Assembly (NCBI RefSeq): GCF_001570765.1
Contig: NZ_BCSH01000060.1
Location: 1-52,323, forward strand
Direction of reading: 5' to 3'
Source of the DNA: Nocardiopsis listeri NBRC 13360
GTDB lineage: Bacteria > Actinomycetota > Actinomycetes > Streptosporangiales > Streptosporangiaceae
DNA length: 52,323 nt
In this document: positions 33,990-43,250 of the stretch, one piece after another
Layout of the letters: each line of letters begins with the position of its first letter
How positions within the stretch are numbered: the first letter of the stretch is position 1
Notes under the pieces: generated by a model
What the model was told of the DNA's origin: nothing
What the model saw: only the letters and a program-made list of their open reading frames with translations
Database searches by the model: none
Position numbers and translations under genes: made by a program

Positions 33990-35426
33990 TCAGAACTGGG
34001 GTTCCTCGGCGATGGTGAGCTTCGGACGGGCCTGCTTCTTGGGGTCCTTCGGCTTGTCCGGGGCGCCCTTCTTGCGACGGCTCTTGGCGATCCACTTCAG
34101 GGCGTCCTTCAGTTCCTCGGCCTCGTAGACGCGGATGCCGGGAAGGGGGTCGCCGAAGCCCTTCGGTACGACCGCCTGGGTGAAACCGAGACGCTGCGCC
34201 TCGGCCACCCGGCGGCGTACCCCTTGGACGGAACGTACGTCCCCGGCCAGTCCGACCTCGCCGATGGCCACGAAGCCCTTGGGCAGGGCGACGTCGTTGT
34301 GGGAGCCGCCGGCCGCGATGGCCAGCGCCAGGTCGACGGCGGGTTCGGTCAGTTTCACGCCGCCCACGGTGGACGCGTAGACGTCCAGGTTGGCCAGTTT
34401 CATGCCCGAACGCTTCTCCAACACGGCCAGGATCATGTTCACCCGTGAGGTGTCCAGGCCGGAGGTGGCGCGGCGCGGCGCAGGCAGCGGCGAGGGCGCG
34501 ACCAGCGCTTGTACCTCGGTGATGAGGGGACGTCGCCCCTCCAGGGTGACGGTGACGCAGGTGCCCGGGGCCGGATCGGTGCGATCGGAGAGGAACAGCC
34601 CGCTGGGGTCGGGCATGCCCTCGATGCCCTTGTCGCTCAGCTCGAACACGCCGATCTCGTCGGTGGGCCCGTAGCGGTTCTTGACCGCGCGCAGTAGGCG
34701 CAACTGGGAGTGGCGTTCGCCCTCGAAGTGCAGGACGACGTCGACCAGGTGCTCCAACATCCGGGGGCCGGCGATGGAACCGTCCTTGGTGACGTGGCCG
34801 ACCAGCACGGTGGCGATGTTGCGCTCCTTGGCGATCTGGATGAGGGCGCCGGACACCTGCCGGATCTGGGTGACGCCGCCCGGGACGCCGGACGCCTCGG
34901 GGGAGACCATGGTCTGCACGGAGTCGACGATGAGCAGCTTCGGGGCGACCGCGTCCACGTGGGCGGCCAGGGTCGCCACCGAGGTCTCCGCGGCCAGGTA
35001 CAGCCGCTCGGAGAGGGCGCCCAGGCGTTCGGCGCGCAGACGTACCTGCCCGGCCGACTCCTCACCGGTGATGTACAGGACCGGCGCTTGCGCGGCGCGC
35101 ATCGCGGCGACCTCCAGGAGCAGGGTCGACTTGCCCACGCCGGGTTCACCGGCCAGCAGCACCACCCCACCGGGGACGGCGCCGCCGCCCAGGACACGGT
35201 CGAGTTCGTCCACGCCGGTGGGGATCGCCTCGGCGGTCTCCACGCTGATCTCGGTGATGGGGCGGGCCCTGGCGGTGACGGGGGCGGGCGCGACGGCGCT
35301 GGGGGCGGGCGCCCCGGTCTCCTCGACGGTGCCCCAGGCCTGGCACTCACCGCAGCGCCCGACCCACTTGAGGGTGCTCCAGCCGCACTCGACGCATCGG
35401 AACGAGGTCTTCACTGCTTTTGCCAT
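33990..35426 (-). CDS. radA: DNA repair protein RadA (Sms)
   Basis: 478 aa. RecA-related branch-migration factor in recombination. An N-terminal zinc finger with Cys11, Cys14, Cys25 and Cys28 (CVECG...CGEC) is followed by the RecA-like core with Walker A GEPGVGKST (93-101). The RadA-specific KNRYG motif comes next (in LRAVKNRYGPTDEIG), and the C-terminal Lon-protease-like domain (about 300-450) includes YASTVGGVKLTEPAVDLALA. The start is ATG 35426, giving the standard MAKxxxxFxCxxCG N-terminus; the frame extends to 35510 without family similarity. Confidence 0.96.
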   Translation of the reverse strand: MAKAVKTSFRCVECGWSTLKWVGRCGECQAWGTVEETGAPAPSAVAPAPVTARARPITEISVETAEAIPTGVDELDRVLGGGAVPGGVVLLAGEPGVGKSTLLLEVAAMRAAQAPVLYITGEESAGQVRLRAERLGALSERLYLAAETSVATLAAHVDAVAPKLLIVDSVQTMVSPEASGVPGGVTQIRQVSGALIQIAKERNIATVLVGHVTKDGSIAGPRMLEHLVDVVLHFEGERHSQLRLLRAVKNRYGPTDEIGVFELSDKGIEGMPDPSGLFLSDRTDPAPGTCVTVTLEGRRPLITEVQALVAPSPLPAPRRATSGLDTSRVNMILAVLEKRSGMKLANLDVYASTVGGVKLTEPAVDLALAIAAGGSHNDVALPKGFVAIGEVGLAGDVRSVQGVRRRVAEAQRLGFTQAVVPKGFGDPLPGIRVYEAEELKDALKWIAKSRRKKGAPDKPKDPKKQARPKLTIAEEPQF

Positions 35427-35632
35427 GGTCGCCACGCTAACGGGTGTCGGTGACATACGTGGAGCGTCGTCCACAGGTCCTCCGGAGCCATCGGAATCCG
35501 CGGGAGACACATGAAAGTTACCTACGAGTTAGGTCACGGATCCGGTAAATCATGTTAGAGAATGTGTGGGGAGTCACTCCCCGGCGGTATCTGACAATTC
35601 CTGTCCCCCGCTCCTTCGAGAGGAAGTCCCTC

Positions 35633-36541
35633 GTGTCCCGCTCGCACGAATCCCCCGTCCCCCACCGCTCCCGCACCGGGCTCCGGCGCCGTCTGGCCCG
35701 GGCCGTCGCCCCCATAGCCATCGCCGCACTGGGCGTCACGATGGCGTCGGCGCCCGCCGCGGCCGACGAGGTCGAGGCCGCCGTCTACTCGCACTACGTG
35801 GCCATCGGTGACTCCTTCACCGCAGGCCCCATGGTGAGCGCTCAGATGCCGTTGCTGGGCTGCATGCAGTCGTCCGTCAACTATCCCAAGCGCCTCGCCG
35901 AGGAGCTTGGGGTCGAGGAGATCACCGACGTCAGCTGCTCCGGCGCGGTGATGAGCCACCTGTACGAGAAGCAGTTCGACGATACCGAACCGCAGCTCGA
36001 CGCCCTTCGCCCCGAGACCGACCTGGTCACGGTCGGGATCGCCGGCAACGACTTCGGCTTCTCCGACGTGCTCGTGGAGTGTGCCAAGCAGAGTCTGAGC
36101 AACCCGGTGGGCAGCCCCTGCGCCGACCACTACGGCACCGAGCTGGACGACCGGATCGAGGGGATGCGGGGTGAGGTGTCCCAGGTCTACGCCGACATCG
36201 CCGAGCGCAGCCCGAACGCGACCGTGCTCGCCGTCGGCTACCTCCAGATCATGCCGGAGAGCGGCGGCTGCTGGCCGAGCACACCGATCGCCCGTGGTGA
36301 CGTTCCGTTCCTGGACGAGGCGCAGACCACGCTCAACGGGATGCTCGCCGAGGAGTCCGAGGCCCACGGCGCGGTCTTCGTGGACACCTTCGAGCGGGGG
36401 CACGACGTCTGCCAGGGGTCGGACACGCGCTGGGTCGAGGGACTGATTCCCGAGGACGGAGCTCCGGTCCACCCGAACAACCTGGGCATGCAGGCGACGA
36501 CCGACTTCGTCCGTGACGCCCTCGGGGTTCCGACCCCCTAG
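35633..36541 (+). CDS. secreted SGNH-family esterase/lipase
   Basis: 302 aa. A long signal peptide (about 1-44; RRRLARAVAPIAIAALGVT, then ASAPAAA) targets it outside. The SGNH motifs are in order: block I GDSFTAG with nucleophile Ser61, Gly near CSGAV, block III GIAGND with Asn138, and the block V HPNNLGM with His280. Six cysteines suggest disulfides as in S. scabies esterase-like enzymes. GTG 35633 has GAGAGGAAG 6 nt upstream. The stop TAG lies inside a CTAG that also borders the putative inserted element at 36542-36728. Confidence 0.92.
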   Translation: MSRSHESPVPHRSRTGLRRRLARAVAPIAIAALGVTMASAPAAADEVEAAVYSHYVAIGDSFTAGPMVSAQMPLLGCMQSSVNYPKRLAEELGVEEITDVSCSGAVMSHLYEKQFDDTEPQLDALRPETDLVTVGIAGNDFGFSDVLVECAKQSLSNPVGSPCADHYGTELDDRIEGMRGEVSQVYADIAERSPNATVLAVGYLQIMPESGGCWPSTPIARGDVPFLDEAQTTLNGMLAEESEAHGAVFVDTFERGHDVCQGSDTRWVEGLIPEDGAPVHPNNLGMQATTDFVRDALGVPTP

Positions 36542-36732
36542 GCAGTGTTTTTTCAGGGCCTCCGCCGGCGCTTCGGCGTGTTCGGGCGCCCCACAAAGTC
36601 AGGAACCTTCGGCGCCTACGGTGTGATGGCTCGTTCCTCGCGATCCCACCTCCGGCACCTCCGCGGGTTTGCAGAAGACAGGGCCTGACGGCGCCCGAAC
36701 GGGTAACCCCCCGTGGCTCACAAAACAGCTAG
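36538..36732. mobile_element. probable MITE-like remnant flanked by CTAG repeats
   Basis: A 187-bp segment (36542-36728) is bordered by CTAG on both sides (36538-36541 and 36729-36732). Its ends form an imperfect inverted repeat: left GCAGTGTTTTTTCAGGGC; right end read inward CTGTTTTGTGAGCC, sharing CTGTTTT after a two-base gap. CTAG is rare in such GC-rich DNA and is a known 4-bp target duplication of some IS5-type elements. No intact transposase is present; a short open plus-strand frame inside ends at 36688 (TGA). The SGNH stop codon lies in the left CTAG. An alternative is ordinary intergenic sequence with chance repeats. Confidence 0.4.
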
Positions 36733-36990
36733 GGCGGATCTACGGAACGCGCCCTGGGTTCCGGTGACCCTTGGTCCATGGTGATCGACCCCGGTGGATG
36801 GTGTTCGGTTGGTGCTTTTCCGACCGAAATGTCCGCCGGGGTCAAGCAGTCTTTACCGTTCTTGGGTATCGTCTAGAGCACGGAGAGTGACTTACCGTAA
36901 TCAATATGTGACCAATGGTGATGGGCCGGTGGTGGGAGATCCACGTCACAGCGTCGTGGTCCGCCCCGGCCGATCGAGGAGGGTCACCAC
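36733..36990. other. upstream region of the NlpC/P60 gene
   Basis: No gene supported. Contains GGAAC-N9-GTTCC (starting about 36744) as a small inverted repeat. I looked for a c-di-AMP (ydaO-type) riboswitch, common before such hydrolases, and did not find its conserved blocks. Confidence 0.35.
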
Positions 36991-37587
36991 ATGTGCCTAC
37001 CGCGACACCACGAGCAAACACGGGCCTGCCGTTCCATCACGGACCCGGAACAGCAGGCCGTCACCGTCGGGGCGCACCGTCGGGGGAAGCGGGCACTCGT
37101 CGTCGCCGCGCTCACCGCGGCGGCCCTGACCACCGGGACCGCACCGGCGCTCGCACAGCCCCAACAGCCCACCACTCCGGTCGCCGCCGCACAGCAGAGC
37201 GGACCGGAACGTGTCCACCAGGCACTCGCCTCGTCCGCCATCGAAGAGGCCATCAGCGCAGCGGAGGCCCAAGAGGGCAAGCCCTATGGCTGGGGCGGCA
37301 CCGGCCCCGATTCCTTCGACTGTTCCGGTCTCGTACAGCACGCCTTCGGGGAGGCGGGTGTGAAACTGCCTCGCATCGCCCACGACCAGGTCGGTTCCGG
37401 AACCCGTGTCTCCTACGCCAACGCCGAGCGCGGTGATCTCCTGTACTGGACCGACTCGGGTGGTTACGCCTACCACGTCGCGATCTACCTCGGAGGCGAT
37501 CGCATGATCGACGCACCGAGTTCCGGCGGCAAGGTCGGAGAGCGCGCGGTGATGCGCCACAACCTCGCCGGAGGTGTGCGGCTGTAG
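36991..37587 (+). CDS. secreted NlpC/P60 peptidoglycan endopeptidase
   Basis: 198 aa. N-terminal basic region and signal peptide (cleavage near ALA-Q, about residue 55), a short linker, then an NlpC/P60 catalytic domain (about 85-198). The nucleophile is Cys111 in [12 protein letters not shown] and the catalytic His162 is in [10 protein letters not shown]. It cleaves D-Glu-DAP type bonds in the wall. It lacks an SH3 or LysM binding module, so it is a minimal hydrolase. ATG 36991 has GGAGGG 7 nt upstream. It is followed by a hairpin terminator. Confidence 0.93.
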   Translation: MCLPRHHEQTRACRSITDPEQQAVTVGAHRRGKRALVVAALTAAALTTGTAPALAQPQQPTTPVAAAQQSGPERVHQALASSAIEEAISAAEAQEGKPYGWGGTGPDSFDCSGLVQHAFGEAGVKLPRIAHDQVGSGTRVSYANAERGDLLYWTDSGGYAYHVAIYLGGDRMIDAPSSGGKVGERAVMRHNLAGGVRL

Positions 37588-37611
37588 CCGCTCCGGCCCC
37601 ATCACTCTTCC

Positions 37612-37652
37612 CGACGGCCGTCGCCCACAGGGGCCACGGCCGTCGCCCCTTT
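37612..37652 (+). terminator. terminator after the NlpC/P60 gene
   Basis: CGACGGCCGT (37612-37621) pairs perfectly over 10 bp with ACGGCCGTCG (37636-37645), then CCCCTTT. Confidence 0.6.
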
Positions 37653-37740
37653 CCCGGGAGCGCGCCGGAACGGTCGGGCCGAAGGTCCCCCGCCACGCCG
37701 CGTTGGCGTACCCGGTCGTCCCAAGGACGTCGAAAGCGCA

Positions 37741-37746
37741 TACCCT
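37741..37746 (+). promoter_or_regulatory. -10 element of a leaderless promoter
   Basis: TACCCT ends 7 nt before GTG 37754; no ribosome site. Confidence 0.4.
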
Positions 37747-37753
37747 GGAACCT

Positions 37754-38689
37754 GTGAGCCCTATCCAGGTCCCAGACGCGCCCGTGGTCCTATCGACGGC
37801 GTCGGTCTACCCGGAGAAGACCCCGGCCGCCTTCGAGATCGCGGCGAAGCTGGGGTACGACGGGGTGGAGGTGCTCGTCTCCTCCGACCCGGCCAGCCAG
37901 GACATCGAACTCCTCCGGCGCCTCTCGGACTACCACCAGATGCCCGTCACCGCAGTCCATTCACCCTGCCTCGTCCTCACCCAACGGGTGTGGGGCAAGG
38001 ATCCCTGGGGCAAGCTCGTCCGTTCCAAGGAGATGGCCGAGGCCCTCGGGGCCAAGGCGATCGTGGTCCACCCGGCCTTCCGCTGGCAACGCGAATACGC
38101 CAAGGACTTCGAGATCGGCGTCTCCCGCATGCAGGACGAGACCGACGTGGTCTTCGCGGTGGAGAACATGTACCCGGTCCGGGTGCGCGACCGAGAGGTC
38201 GTCCCCTACGCCCCGAGTTGGAACCCGCTCGACCGCGACTACGCCGACGTGACCCTCGACCTGTCGCACACCGCCATGTCCGGTTCCGACGCGATGGACA
38301 TGGCCAGGCGGCTGGGCGATCGACTCTCCCACGTACACGTCACCGATGGTCTGGGCGGCCAGAACCTGGACGAGCACCTCATCCCCGGGCGAGGGAACCA
38401 GCCCGTGGCCGAACTCCTCGAACACCTGGCGGGCAGTCGGTACGAGGGTCAGCTCGTCCTGGAGGTGAGCACCCGTAAGGCCCCCGATCGGCAGACCCGG
38501 ATGCGGGAGCTGGCCGAGGCGCTGGCCTTCACCCGACTGCACTTCGCCGGACCACGCGAGCCCGAACCCGCGCCGGGTCGTCGTGAGCGGATCGCGCTGC
38601 TGCGTCGCGGCACCCAGACGCCGCCGCGACGCTTCGCCGTGGACGAAGGCGGGGCCGTCGACGACGAGGGCACCGTCGACCCGGACTGA
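37754..38689 (+). CDS. sugar phosphate isomerase/epimerase-like TIM barrel protein
   Basis: 311 aa of the AP endonuclease 2 / xylose isomerase-like family. Strands and metal-ligand segments typical of the barrel are visible: [37 protein letters not shown] (Glu ligand), [21 protein letters not shown] and LVLEVSTRK. The C-terminal about 50 residues are charged and disordered. The frame extends upstream to 37574, but GTG 37754 with a TACCCT -10 fits a leaderless start. It precedes proC, an order also seen in mycobacteria. The substrate is unknown. Confidence 0.88.
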   Translation: MSPIQVPDAPVVLSTASVYPEKTPAAFEIAAKLGYDGVEVLVSSDPASQDIELLRRLSDYHQMPVTAVHSPCLVLTQRVWGKDPWGKLVRSKEMAEALGAKAIVVHPAFRWQREYAKDFEIGVSRMQDETDVVFAVENMYPVRVRDREVVPYAPSWNPLDRDYADVTLDLSHTAMSGSDAMDMARRLGDRLSHVHVTDGLGGQNLDEHLIPGRGNQPVAELLEHLAGSRYEGQLVLEVSTRKAPDRQTRMRELAEALAFTRLHFAGPREPEPAPGRRERIALLRRGTQTPPRRFAVDEGGAVDDEGTVDPD

Positions 38690-38764
38690 GGCACCCGTTG
38701 CCGCCGCCCCGGAGGGTTGTCCACGGGTTGGGACGAGGGGTCCACCTCGGCCCGGCGGGGCGGT

Positions 38765-38770
38765 TAGCGT
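38765..38770 (+). promoter_or_regulatory. -10 element upstream of proC
   Basis: TAGCGT about 27 nt before the proC ATG, leaving room for the GAGAGGA ribosome site. Confidence 0.3.
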
Positions 38771-38796
38771 GGAGGGATCCGCAGAGAGGACCCTTC

Positions 38797-39591
38797 ATGA
38801 TCGCGATCATCGGTGTAGGCAAGATGGGCGAGGCGCTGCTCGCCGGGCTGTTGGCCAAGGACCATTCCCCGGGGGACGTCCTGGTCACCGAACCGCGTGA
38901 GGAACACGCCGCGGAGCTTCGCGCGCGCTACGGGGTCGAGACCGTGTCGGCCGTCGACGCCGCCAAGCGCGCCGACACCCTGCTCCTGGCCCTCAAGCCC
39001 CAGGACATGCTCGCCCTGCTGGACGAGGTCTCCGCGCACCTGTCCGAGGAGCGACTGGTCATCTCGGTCGCGGCGGGGCTGACCACCGCCGTGTTGGAGA
39101 GCCACCTGCCCTCCGGTGTTCCCGTGGTCCGGGCCATGCCCAACACCCCGGCCCTCATGGGGAAGGGGATGACCGCCGTCTCCGGTGGAGCGCACACGCG
39201 GACCGAACACCTGGACCGGGCCGAGGAGTTGTTGAGCACGGTCGGCGAGGTGATCCGGGTCGGCGAGCAGCACATGGACACCGTGACCGCGATCTCCGGA
39301 AGTGGGCCGGCCTACTTCTACTTCATCGCCGAGACCATGATCGAGGCCGGAGTGGCGATGGGCATGCCGCGCGCAACGGCGCAGCGGTTGGTCGCTCAGA
39401 CGATCACCGGATCCGCCGCCATGCTCGACGGCTCGGGCGAGCACCCCGTGGTCCTGCGCGAAGCGGTCACCTCACCGGGCGGGACCACCGCCGCCGCCCT
39501 GCGCGAGCTGGAACGGCACGGTGTGCGGACCGCGTTCACCGACGCGATCGAGGCCGCGAGGGACCGGAGCAGGGCTCTCTCCGGACACTGA
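38797..39591 (+). CDS. proC: pyrroline-5-carboxylate reductase
   Basis: 264 aa. Last step of proline synthesis, NAD(P)H-dependent. N-terminal Rossmann motif IAIIGVGKMGEALLAGL (GxGxMG), then LALKPQD, VISVAAGLTT, RAMPNTPALMGKGMT, and the C-terminal dimer domain with the signature AISGSGPAYFYFIAETMIEAGV and EAVTSPGGTTAAALRELE. ATG 38797 has GAGAGGA upstream; the frame is open from 38698. It follows the TIM-barrel gene by 107 bp. Confidence 0.96.
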   Translation: MIAIIGVGKMGEALLAGLLAKDHSPGDVLVTEPREEHAAELRARYGVETVSAVDAAKRADTLLLALKPQDMLALLDEVSAHLSEERLVISVAAGLTTAVLESHLPSGVPVVRAMPNTPALMGKGMTAVSGGAHTRTEHLDRAEELLSTVGEVIRVGEQHMDTVTAISGSGPAYFYFIAETMIEAGVAMGMPRATAQRLVAQTITGSAAMLDGSGEHPVVLREAVTSPGGTTAAALRELERHGVRTAFTDAIEAARDRSRALSGH

Positions 39592-39758
39592 CCGCAGGGC
39601 ATGTGGGGTAAATCACATAAAAACCCGTAACGGTTCGTGATCGAGGGGCGCTGGAAGTGGCGTCGTATGGGATGCATAAAGTCGGGCAGAGCGGGTGGAA
39701 CCCCGCCTCCTTCCACTCCACGCACTCCCAGTACCTCCTCCACAGATTCCGGGGCCCC

Positions 39759-41738
39759 ATGACCAACTCTCAACCGCCATCGGACCCTTCCCAGCAGCCC
39801 GGGCAGTCCGGGCCGAACACGCCTCCGACCGGAGCTCCGAGTGGTCCCCAGGTCCCTGGGAACCCCTCCGGGAGCCAGATCCCTCCCGGGCCGAACACGG
39901 CAGGGCATGCCGCGGGTGGTCGGCCGCCGGCCGGCCCGCCATCGGGTGGACCACCTCCCGGTGGACCACCGCCTCAGGGCGGAGCCCCCTCCGGTGGTCG
40001 GCCACCGGCCGGTCCCCCGAGCGGTGGACAGCCGAACCTCGTTCCTCCGAGCGGAGGACGGCCGCCGATGGGCGGCCCCCTGGGCCCGCCCCCGGGAGGA
40101 ATGCCGCCGGGTGGTCCGCCGCCTCCCGGAGGGATGCCCCCCGGTGGGATGGGTGCGGGCGGTCTGCCTCCCGGTGGCCCCGGAGGTCCCGGTGGCCCCG
40201 GTGGCCCCGGAGGTCCGGGCATGCCGCCGCCCCCCGGTCCCTATGGTGGTCCCCCCGGCCCGCCGCCCCTGCCCCCGCTCGGCCTGTTCAAGTCCAAGTC
40301 GGGCCTGCGCGCCGCGCTGCTCAACCTGTCCGGGGTCGGCGCGGGCTACTTCTACCTGCGCAGTTGGCTGTTCTTCGGGATCAACGTAGGCGTCACCCTC
40401 GCGCTCCTGGTCACCGCGGCGATCCTCGGTGCGGCCGACAACCTGCTCGTGTGGGTTCCCTCGCTGCTCTTCTGGATCCTGATCACCGTCGTGCACGGTC
40501 TGTTCGCCGGCCGCTCGCACGACCGACGACTCATGGGTACCGGACAACAACCCTCCGCCAAGCCCATGCCGATGATCCTCGCGGCCTGTCTGGTACTGGT
40601 GATGGCCGCCTCGCTGGTCGGGGTGTGGCAGGCAGGTGAGTGGCGACTGCGAGTGGCCGACGCGGCTCACGCGCGTGGTGACTGCGACACCGCGATCGAC
40701 GCCTACAACGGGGTCGAGGCCGGGTTCCAACTCTCCATGTCCCCGAGCCTGATGAACCGGGCACGTTCCGGTGTGGAGGCCTGTGAACTGCTGCGTCGCG
40801 CCCAGGCCGACGTGGAGAACGAGGCCTACGACCACGCCCTGGAGTCCTACGGCGAGTACTTCGCGCACGGGTCCGCGCAGTGGGAGGACACCGACGGCAG
40901 CGTCGCCGAGGTCCACCTGGACTACGCCTCCCAGCTCGCGACGGAGGCCGACGAGCTGTACAGCGGAGAGGTGACCTCGGATGTCGAGGAGGCCTTCCGT
41001 CAGGCCCAGGAGACCTACACCTTCGTGGCCGAGGACTTCTCGGACACCCCCGCCGCGGAAGAGGTGCCCGCGGCCCTGGTCGATCTGTACGACCTGGCGA
41101 CCGGCGACTACGCCGAAGAGAGCTGGTGCGGGGCGTTCGGTCAGATCGGCATGTTCGACGGCCTGAACTGGGACTCCGCGCCCGAGATCGCCGATCGCAT
41201 CGATGAGGAGCGTCCCAACGCCGCCCTTCAATGTGGTTGGGACCAGGTCGACGAGGAGAACTTCGACGAGGCCGAGGACCAGGTCGAGTTCCTCACCGCC
41301 GACTACCCCGAGCACGAGGCCGACGAGGTCGAGGACCTGGAGCGGCACATCGGTGCCGGCCGTGTCGAGCTTCAGATGGACCTCGCGGTCATCGTGGGCG
41401 AGAGCGACCTGGACGGCACCGCCTGGGAGACCGGCGGTGGGGACAAGGTCAAGGTCCAGTACGTCAACCACACCGACGAGGACATGCGTTTCCTCTACGT
41501 CGGACCGGACGCGGTGCACGGTGAGGTCATCATCGAGCCCTGCGACAGCTGTGACACCTCCTCCGCGCCCACCGACACCTCCTGTCTCAGCGACTCCAAC
41601 GCGATGGACCTGACGCTGGACCCGGGCGAGTACCGGATCGTCATCGGAGCGGTCGACAACTTCACCAGCAAACCCCTGCACAACACCATCAACATGAAGG
41701 CCGGGGAGACGTACGCGGACTGCTTCTACACGGACTGA
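39759..41738 (+). CDS. large membrane protein with Pro/Gly-rich repeats and TPR-like extracellular region
   Basis: 659 aa. Residues 1 to about 165 are low-complexity, with PPGGPP, GGRPPAGPPSGG and GGPGGPGGPGGPG collagen-like repeats. Three or four membrane helices follow (about 180-265 and 270-290, with SWLFFGINVGVTLALLVTAAIL and PMILAACLVLVMAASLVGVW). The large C-terminal part (about 295-659) is acidic and helical in a TPR-like pattern (CDTAIDAYNGVEAGF, YDHALESYGEYF, EAFRQAQETY). It ends in a beta domain with CDSCDTSSAPTDTSC, a cysteine cluster, and LDPGEYRIVIGAV. ATG 39759 lacks a clear ribosome site, so the start may differ. No known function. Confidence 0.75.
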   Translation: MTNSQPPSDPSQQPGQSGPNTPPTGAPSGPQVPGNPSGSQIPPGPNTAGHAAGGRPPAGPPSGGPPPGGPPPQGGAPSGGRPPAGPPSGGQPNLVPPSGGRPPMGGPLGPPPGGMPPGGPPPPGGMPPGGMGAGGLPPGGPGGPGGPGGPGGPGMPPPPGPYGGPPGPPPLPPLGLFKSKSGLRAALLNLSGVGAGYFYLRSWLFFGINVGVTLALLVTAAILGAADNLLVWVPSLLFWILITVVHGLFAGRSHDRRLMGTGQQPSAKPMPMILAACLVLVMAASLVGVWQAGEWRLRVADAAHARGDCDTAIDAYNGVEAGFQLSMSPSLMNRARSGVEACELLRRAQADVENEAYDHALESYGEYFAHGSAQWEDTDGSVAEVHLDYASQLATEADELYSGEVTSDVEEAFRQAQETYTFVAEDFSDTPAAEEVPAALVDLYDLATGDYAEESWCGAFGQIGMFDGLNWDSAPEIADRIDEERPNAALQCGWDQVDEENFDEAEDQVEFLTADYPEHEADEVEDLERHIGAGRVELQMDLAVIVGESDLDGTAWETGGGDKVKVQYVNHTDEDMRFLYVGPDAVHGEVIIEPCDSCDTSSAPTDTSCLSDSNAMDLTLDPGEYRIVIGAVDNFTSKPLHNTINMKAGETYADCFYTD

Positions 41739-41772
41739 TCTCGAGCGCTTCACGGACACGAGGAAACCGAAC

Positions 41773-41805
41773 GGGGCCCGCGCGAGTCATCATCGTGCGG
41801 GCCCC
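41773..41805 (+). terminator. hairpin terminator before acuC
   Basis: GGGGCCCGCGCGA (41773-41785) pairs over 13 bp (one G-U) with TCGTGCGGGCCCC (41793-41805), 7-nt loop. Located 35 nt after the preceding stop. Confidence 0.65.
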
Positions 41806-41878
41806 GGGGTCCTTGAGCGGTTCCCGGTTTGCGTACTGTGTGCTTCGGAGCACGTACGCCTGGAACGGGGGTCACCAT

Positions 41879-43069
41879 ATGGGAGGGCACACGTCCTGCT
41901 CGCTTCGGGTGGCATGGGACGAAGGACTCACCACCTACGATTTCGGGGCGCAGCACCCGATGGCGCCGATCCGGGTCGAACTGACCATGGCGCTCAGCCG
42001 TGAACTCGGCGTCTTCGACGGGCCGGGTGTGGACCTGATCGACGTGGAGCCGGCCTCCGACGAACTGCTCTCCCTGGTGCACGACCCCGCCTACATCAAG
42101 GCGGTCAAGCGGGCGGGCAAGACCCTCCAGCCCGACGACACACACCTGCTCGGCACCGTCGACAACCCCGTCTTCCCCGACATGCACGACGCGGCCGCGC
42201 TGATCTCCGGCGCCTCGGTGGCCGCCGCCGAGTCGGTGTGGACGGGAAAGAGCGCGCACGCCGCGAACATCGCGGGCGGCCTGCACCACGCCATGCGCGG
42301 ACACGCCTGGGGCTTTTGCGTCTACAACGACCCCGCTCTGGCCATCGCCTGGCTGCTGGAGCAGGGGGCCAAGCGGGTCGCGTACGTGGACGTGGACGTC
42401 CACCACGGCGACGGCGTCCAGAAGGCCTTCTACAACGACCCGCGCGTGCTCACCATCAGCCTGCACGAGTCCCCGGTGACGCTGTTCCCCGGTACCGGTC
42501 AGGCCTCGGAGGCGGGTGGTCCGGACGCGGAGGGCTACGCCGTGAACGTCGCCCTGCCCGCGGGCACCGGCGACACCGGCTGGCATCGCGCCTTCGACGC
42601 GGTCGTCCCACCGCTGCTGCACGAGTTCCAGCCGGAGATCCTGGTGACCCAGCAAGGGTGCGACACCCACGCGCTGGACCCCCTGGCCAACCTCACGCTC
42701 AGCGTGGACGGGCAGCGTCGCGCCTACCAGGAACTGCACAAGCTGGCCCGTAAGACCGCGGGCGGTCGTTGGCTGATGTTCGGCGGTGGCGGGTACGGCC
42801 TGGTCCACGTCGTGCCCAGGGCCTGGAGCCACCTGCTCGGCGAAGCGGCAGGTGCCCCCATCGACCCCGACCTCGAGACCCCGCAGAAGTGGCGCGACTT
42901 CGTACGTGAGCGCACCGGCGAACTCGCGCCGCTGTACATGACGGACGGACGCGAGGTCACCTTCACACCCTTCGAGAACGGTTACGACCCGGGCGACCCC
43001 ATCGACCGGGCCATCCACGCCACCCGCACCGCGATCTTCCCCAGCCACGGCATCGACCCCACTCTCTGA
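41879..43069 (+). CDS. acuC: AcuC-like histone deacetylase family amidohydrolase
   Basis: 396 aa. Class I-type HDAC fold; bacterial AcuC removes acetyl groups from acetyl-CoA synthetase and reactivates it. The tandem catalytic histidines are His136-His137 in IAGGLHHAMRG, and the zinc ligands are in YVDVDVHHGDGVQ (Asp173, His175). The third ligand lies in the QQGCDTHALDPLANL segment, and GGGGYGL is near the end. ATG 41879 has GGGGGT upstream. A TACTGT -10-like element is at 41834-41839. Next is a phosphatase-like gene. Confidence 0.92.
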   Translation: MGGHTSCSLRVAWDEGLTTYDFGAQHPMAPIRVELTMALSRELGVFDGPGVDLIDVEPASDELLSLVHDPAYIKAVKRAGKTLQPDDTHLLGTVDNPVFPDMHDAAALISGASVAAAESVWTGKSAHAANIAGGLHHAMRGHAWGFCVYNDPALAIAWLLEQGAKRVAYVDVDVHHGDGVQKAFYNDPRVLTISLHESPVTLFPGTGQASEAGGPDAEGYAVNVALPAGTGDTGWHRAFDAVVPPLLHEFQPEILVTQQGCDTHALDPLANLTLSVDGQRRAYQELHKLARKTAGGRWLMFGGGGYGLVHVVPRAWSHLLGEAAGAPIDPDLETPQKWRDFVRERTGELAPLYMTDGREVTFTPFENGYDPGDPIDRAIHATRTAIFPSHGIDPTL

Positions 43070-43250
43070 ACCCCCGATCCCACCTGCCCGGGTGGTCGGG
43101 TCACACGATGGTTGAAATCCGCGTGTTCGCGGAGTGGCCGGCCCATGGCGGGTAGGAAGGGGATGAATACCGGGCGAACGAGAGTCGGCGCCTTGGTGGC
43201 CGCCCGACGTGTCACCGCGATCGCCGCTCAGGAAAGGAAGGGGAACGCAG

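Noticed and set aside
36542..36990. c-di-AMP (ydaO-type) riboswitch before the NlpC/P60 gene
   Set aside because: Expected from other actinobacteria, and short stretches such as CCCGAACGGGTAACC and ACAGCTAGG are suggestive, but the conserved blocks are not present in the right order or spacing.
39770..40260. Tandem short repeats resembling a CRISPR or satellite
   Set aside because: They are in frame and encode Pro/Gly repeats (GGPGGPG); no uniform repeat-spacer pattern exists.
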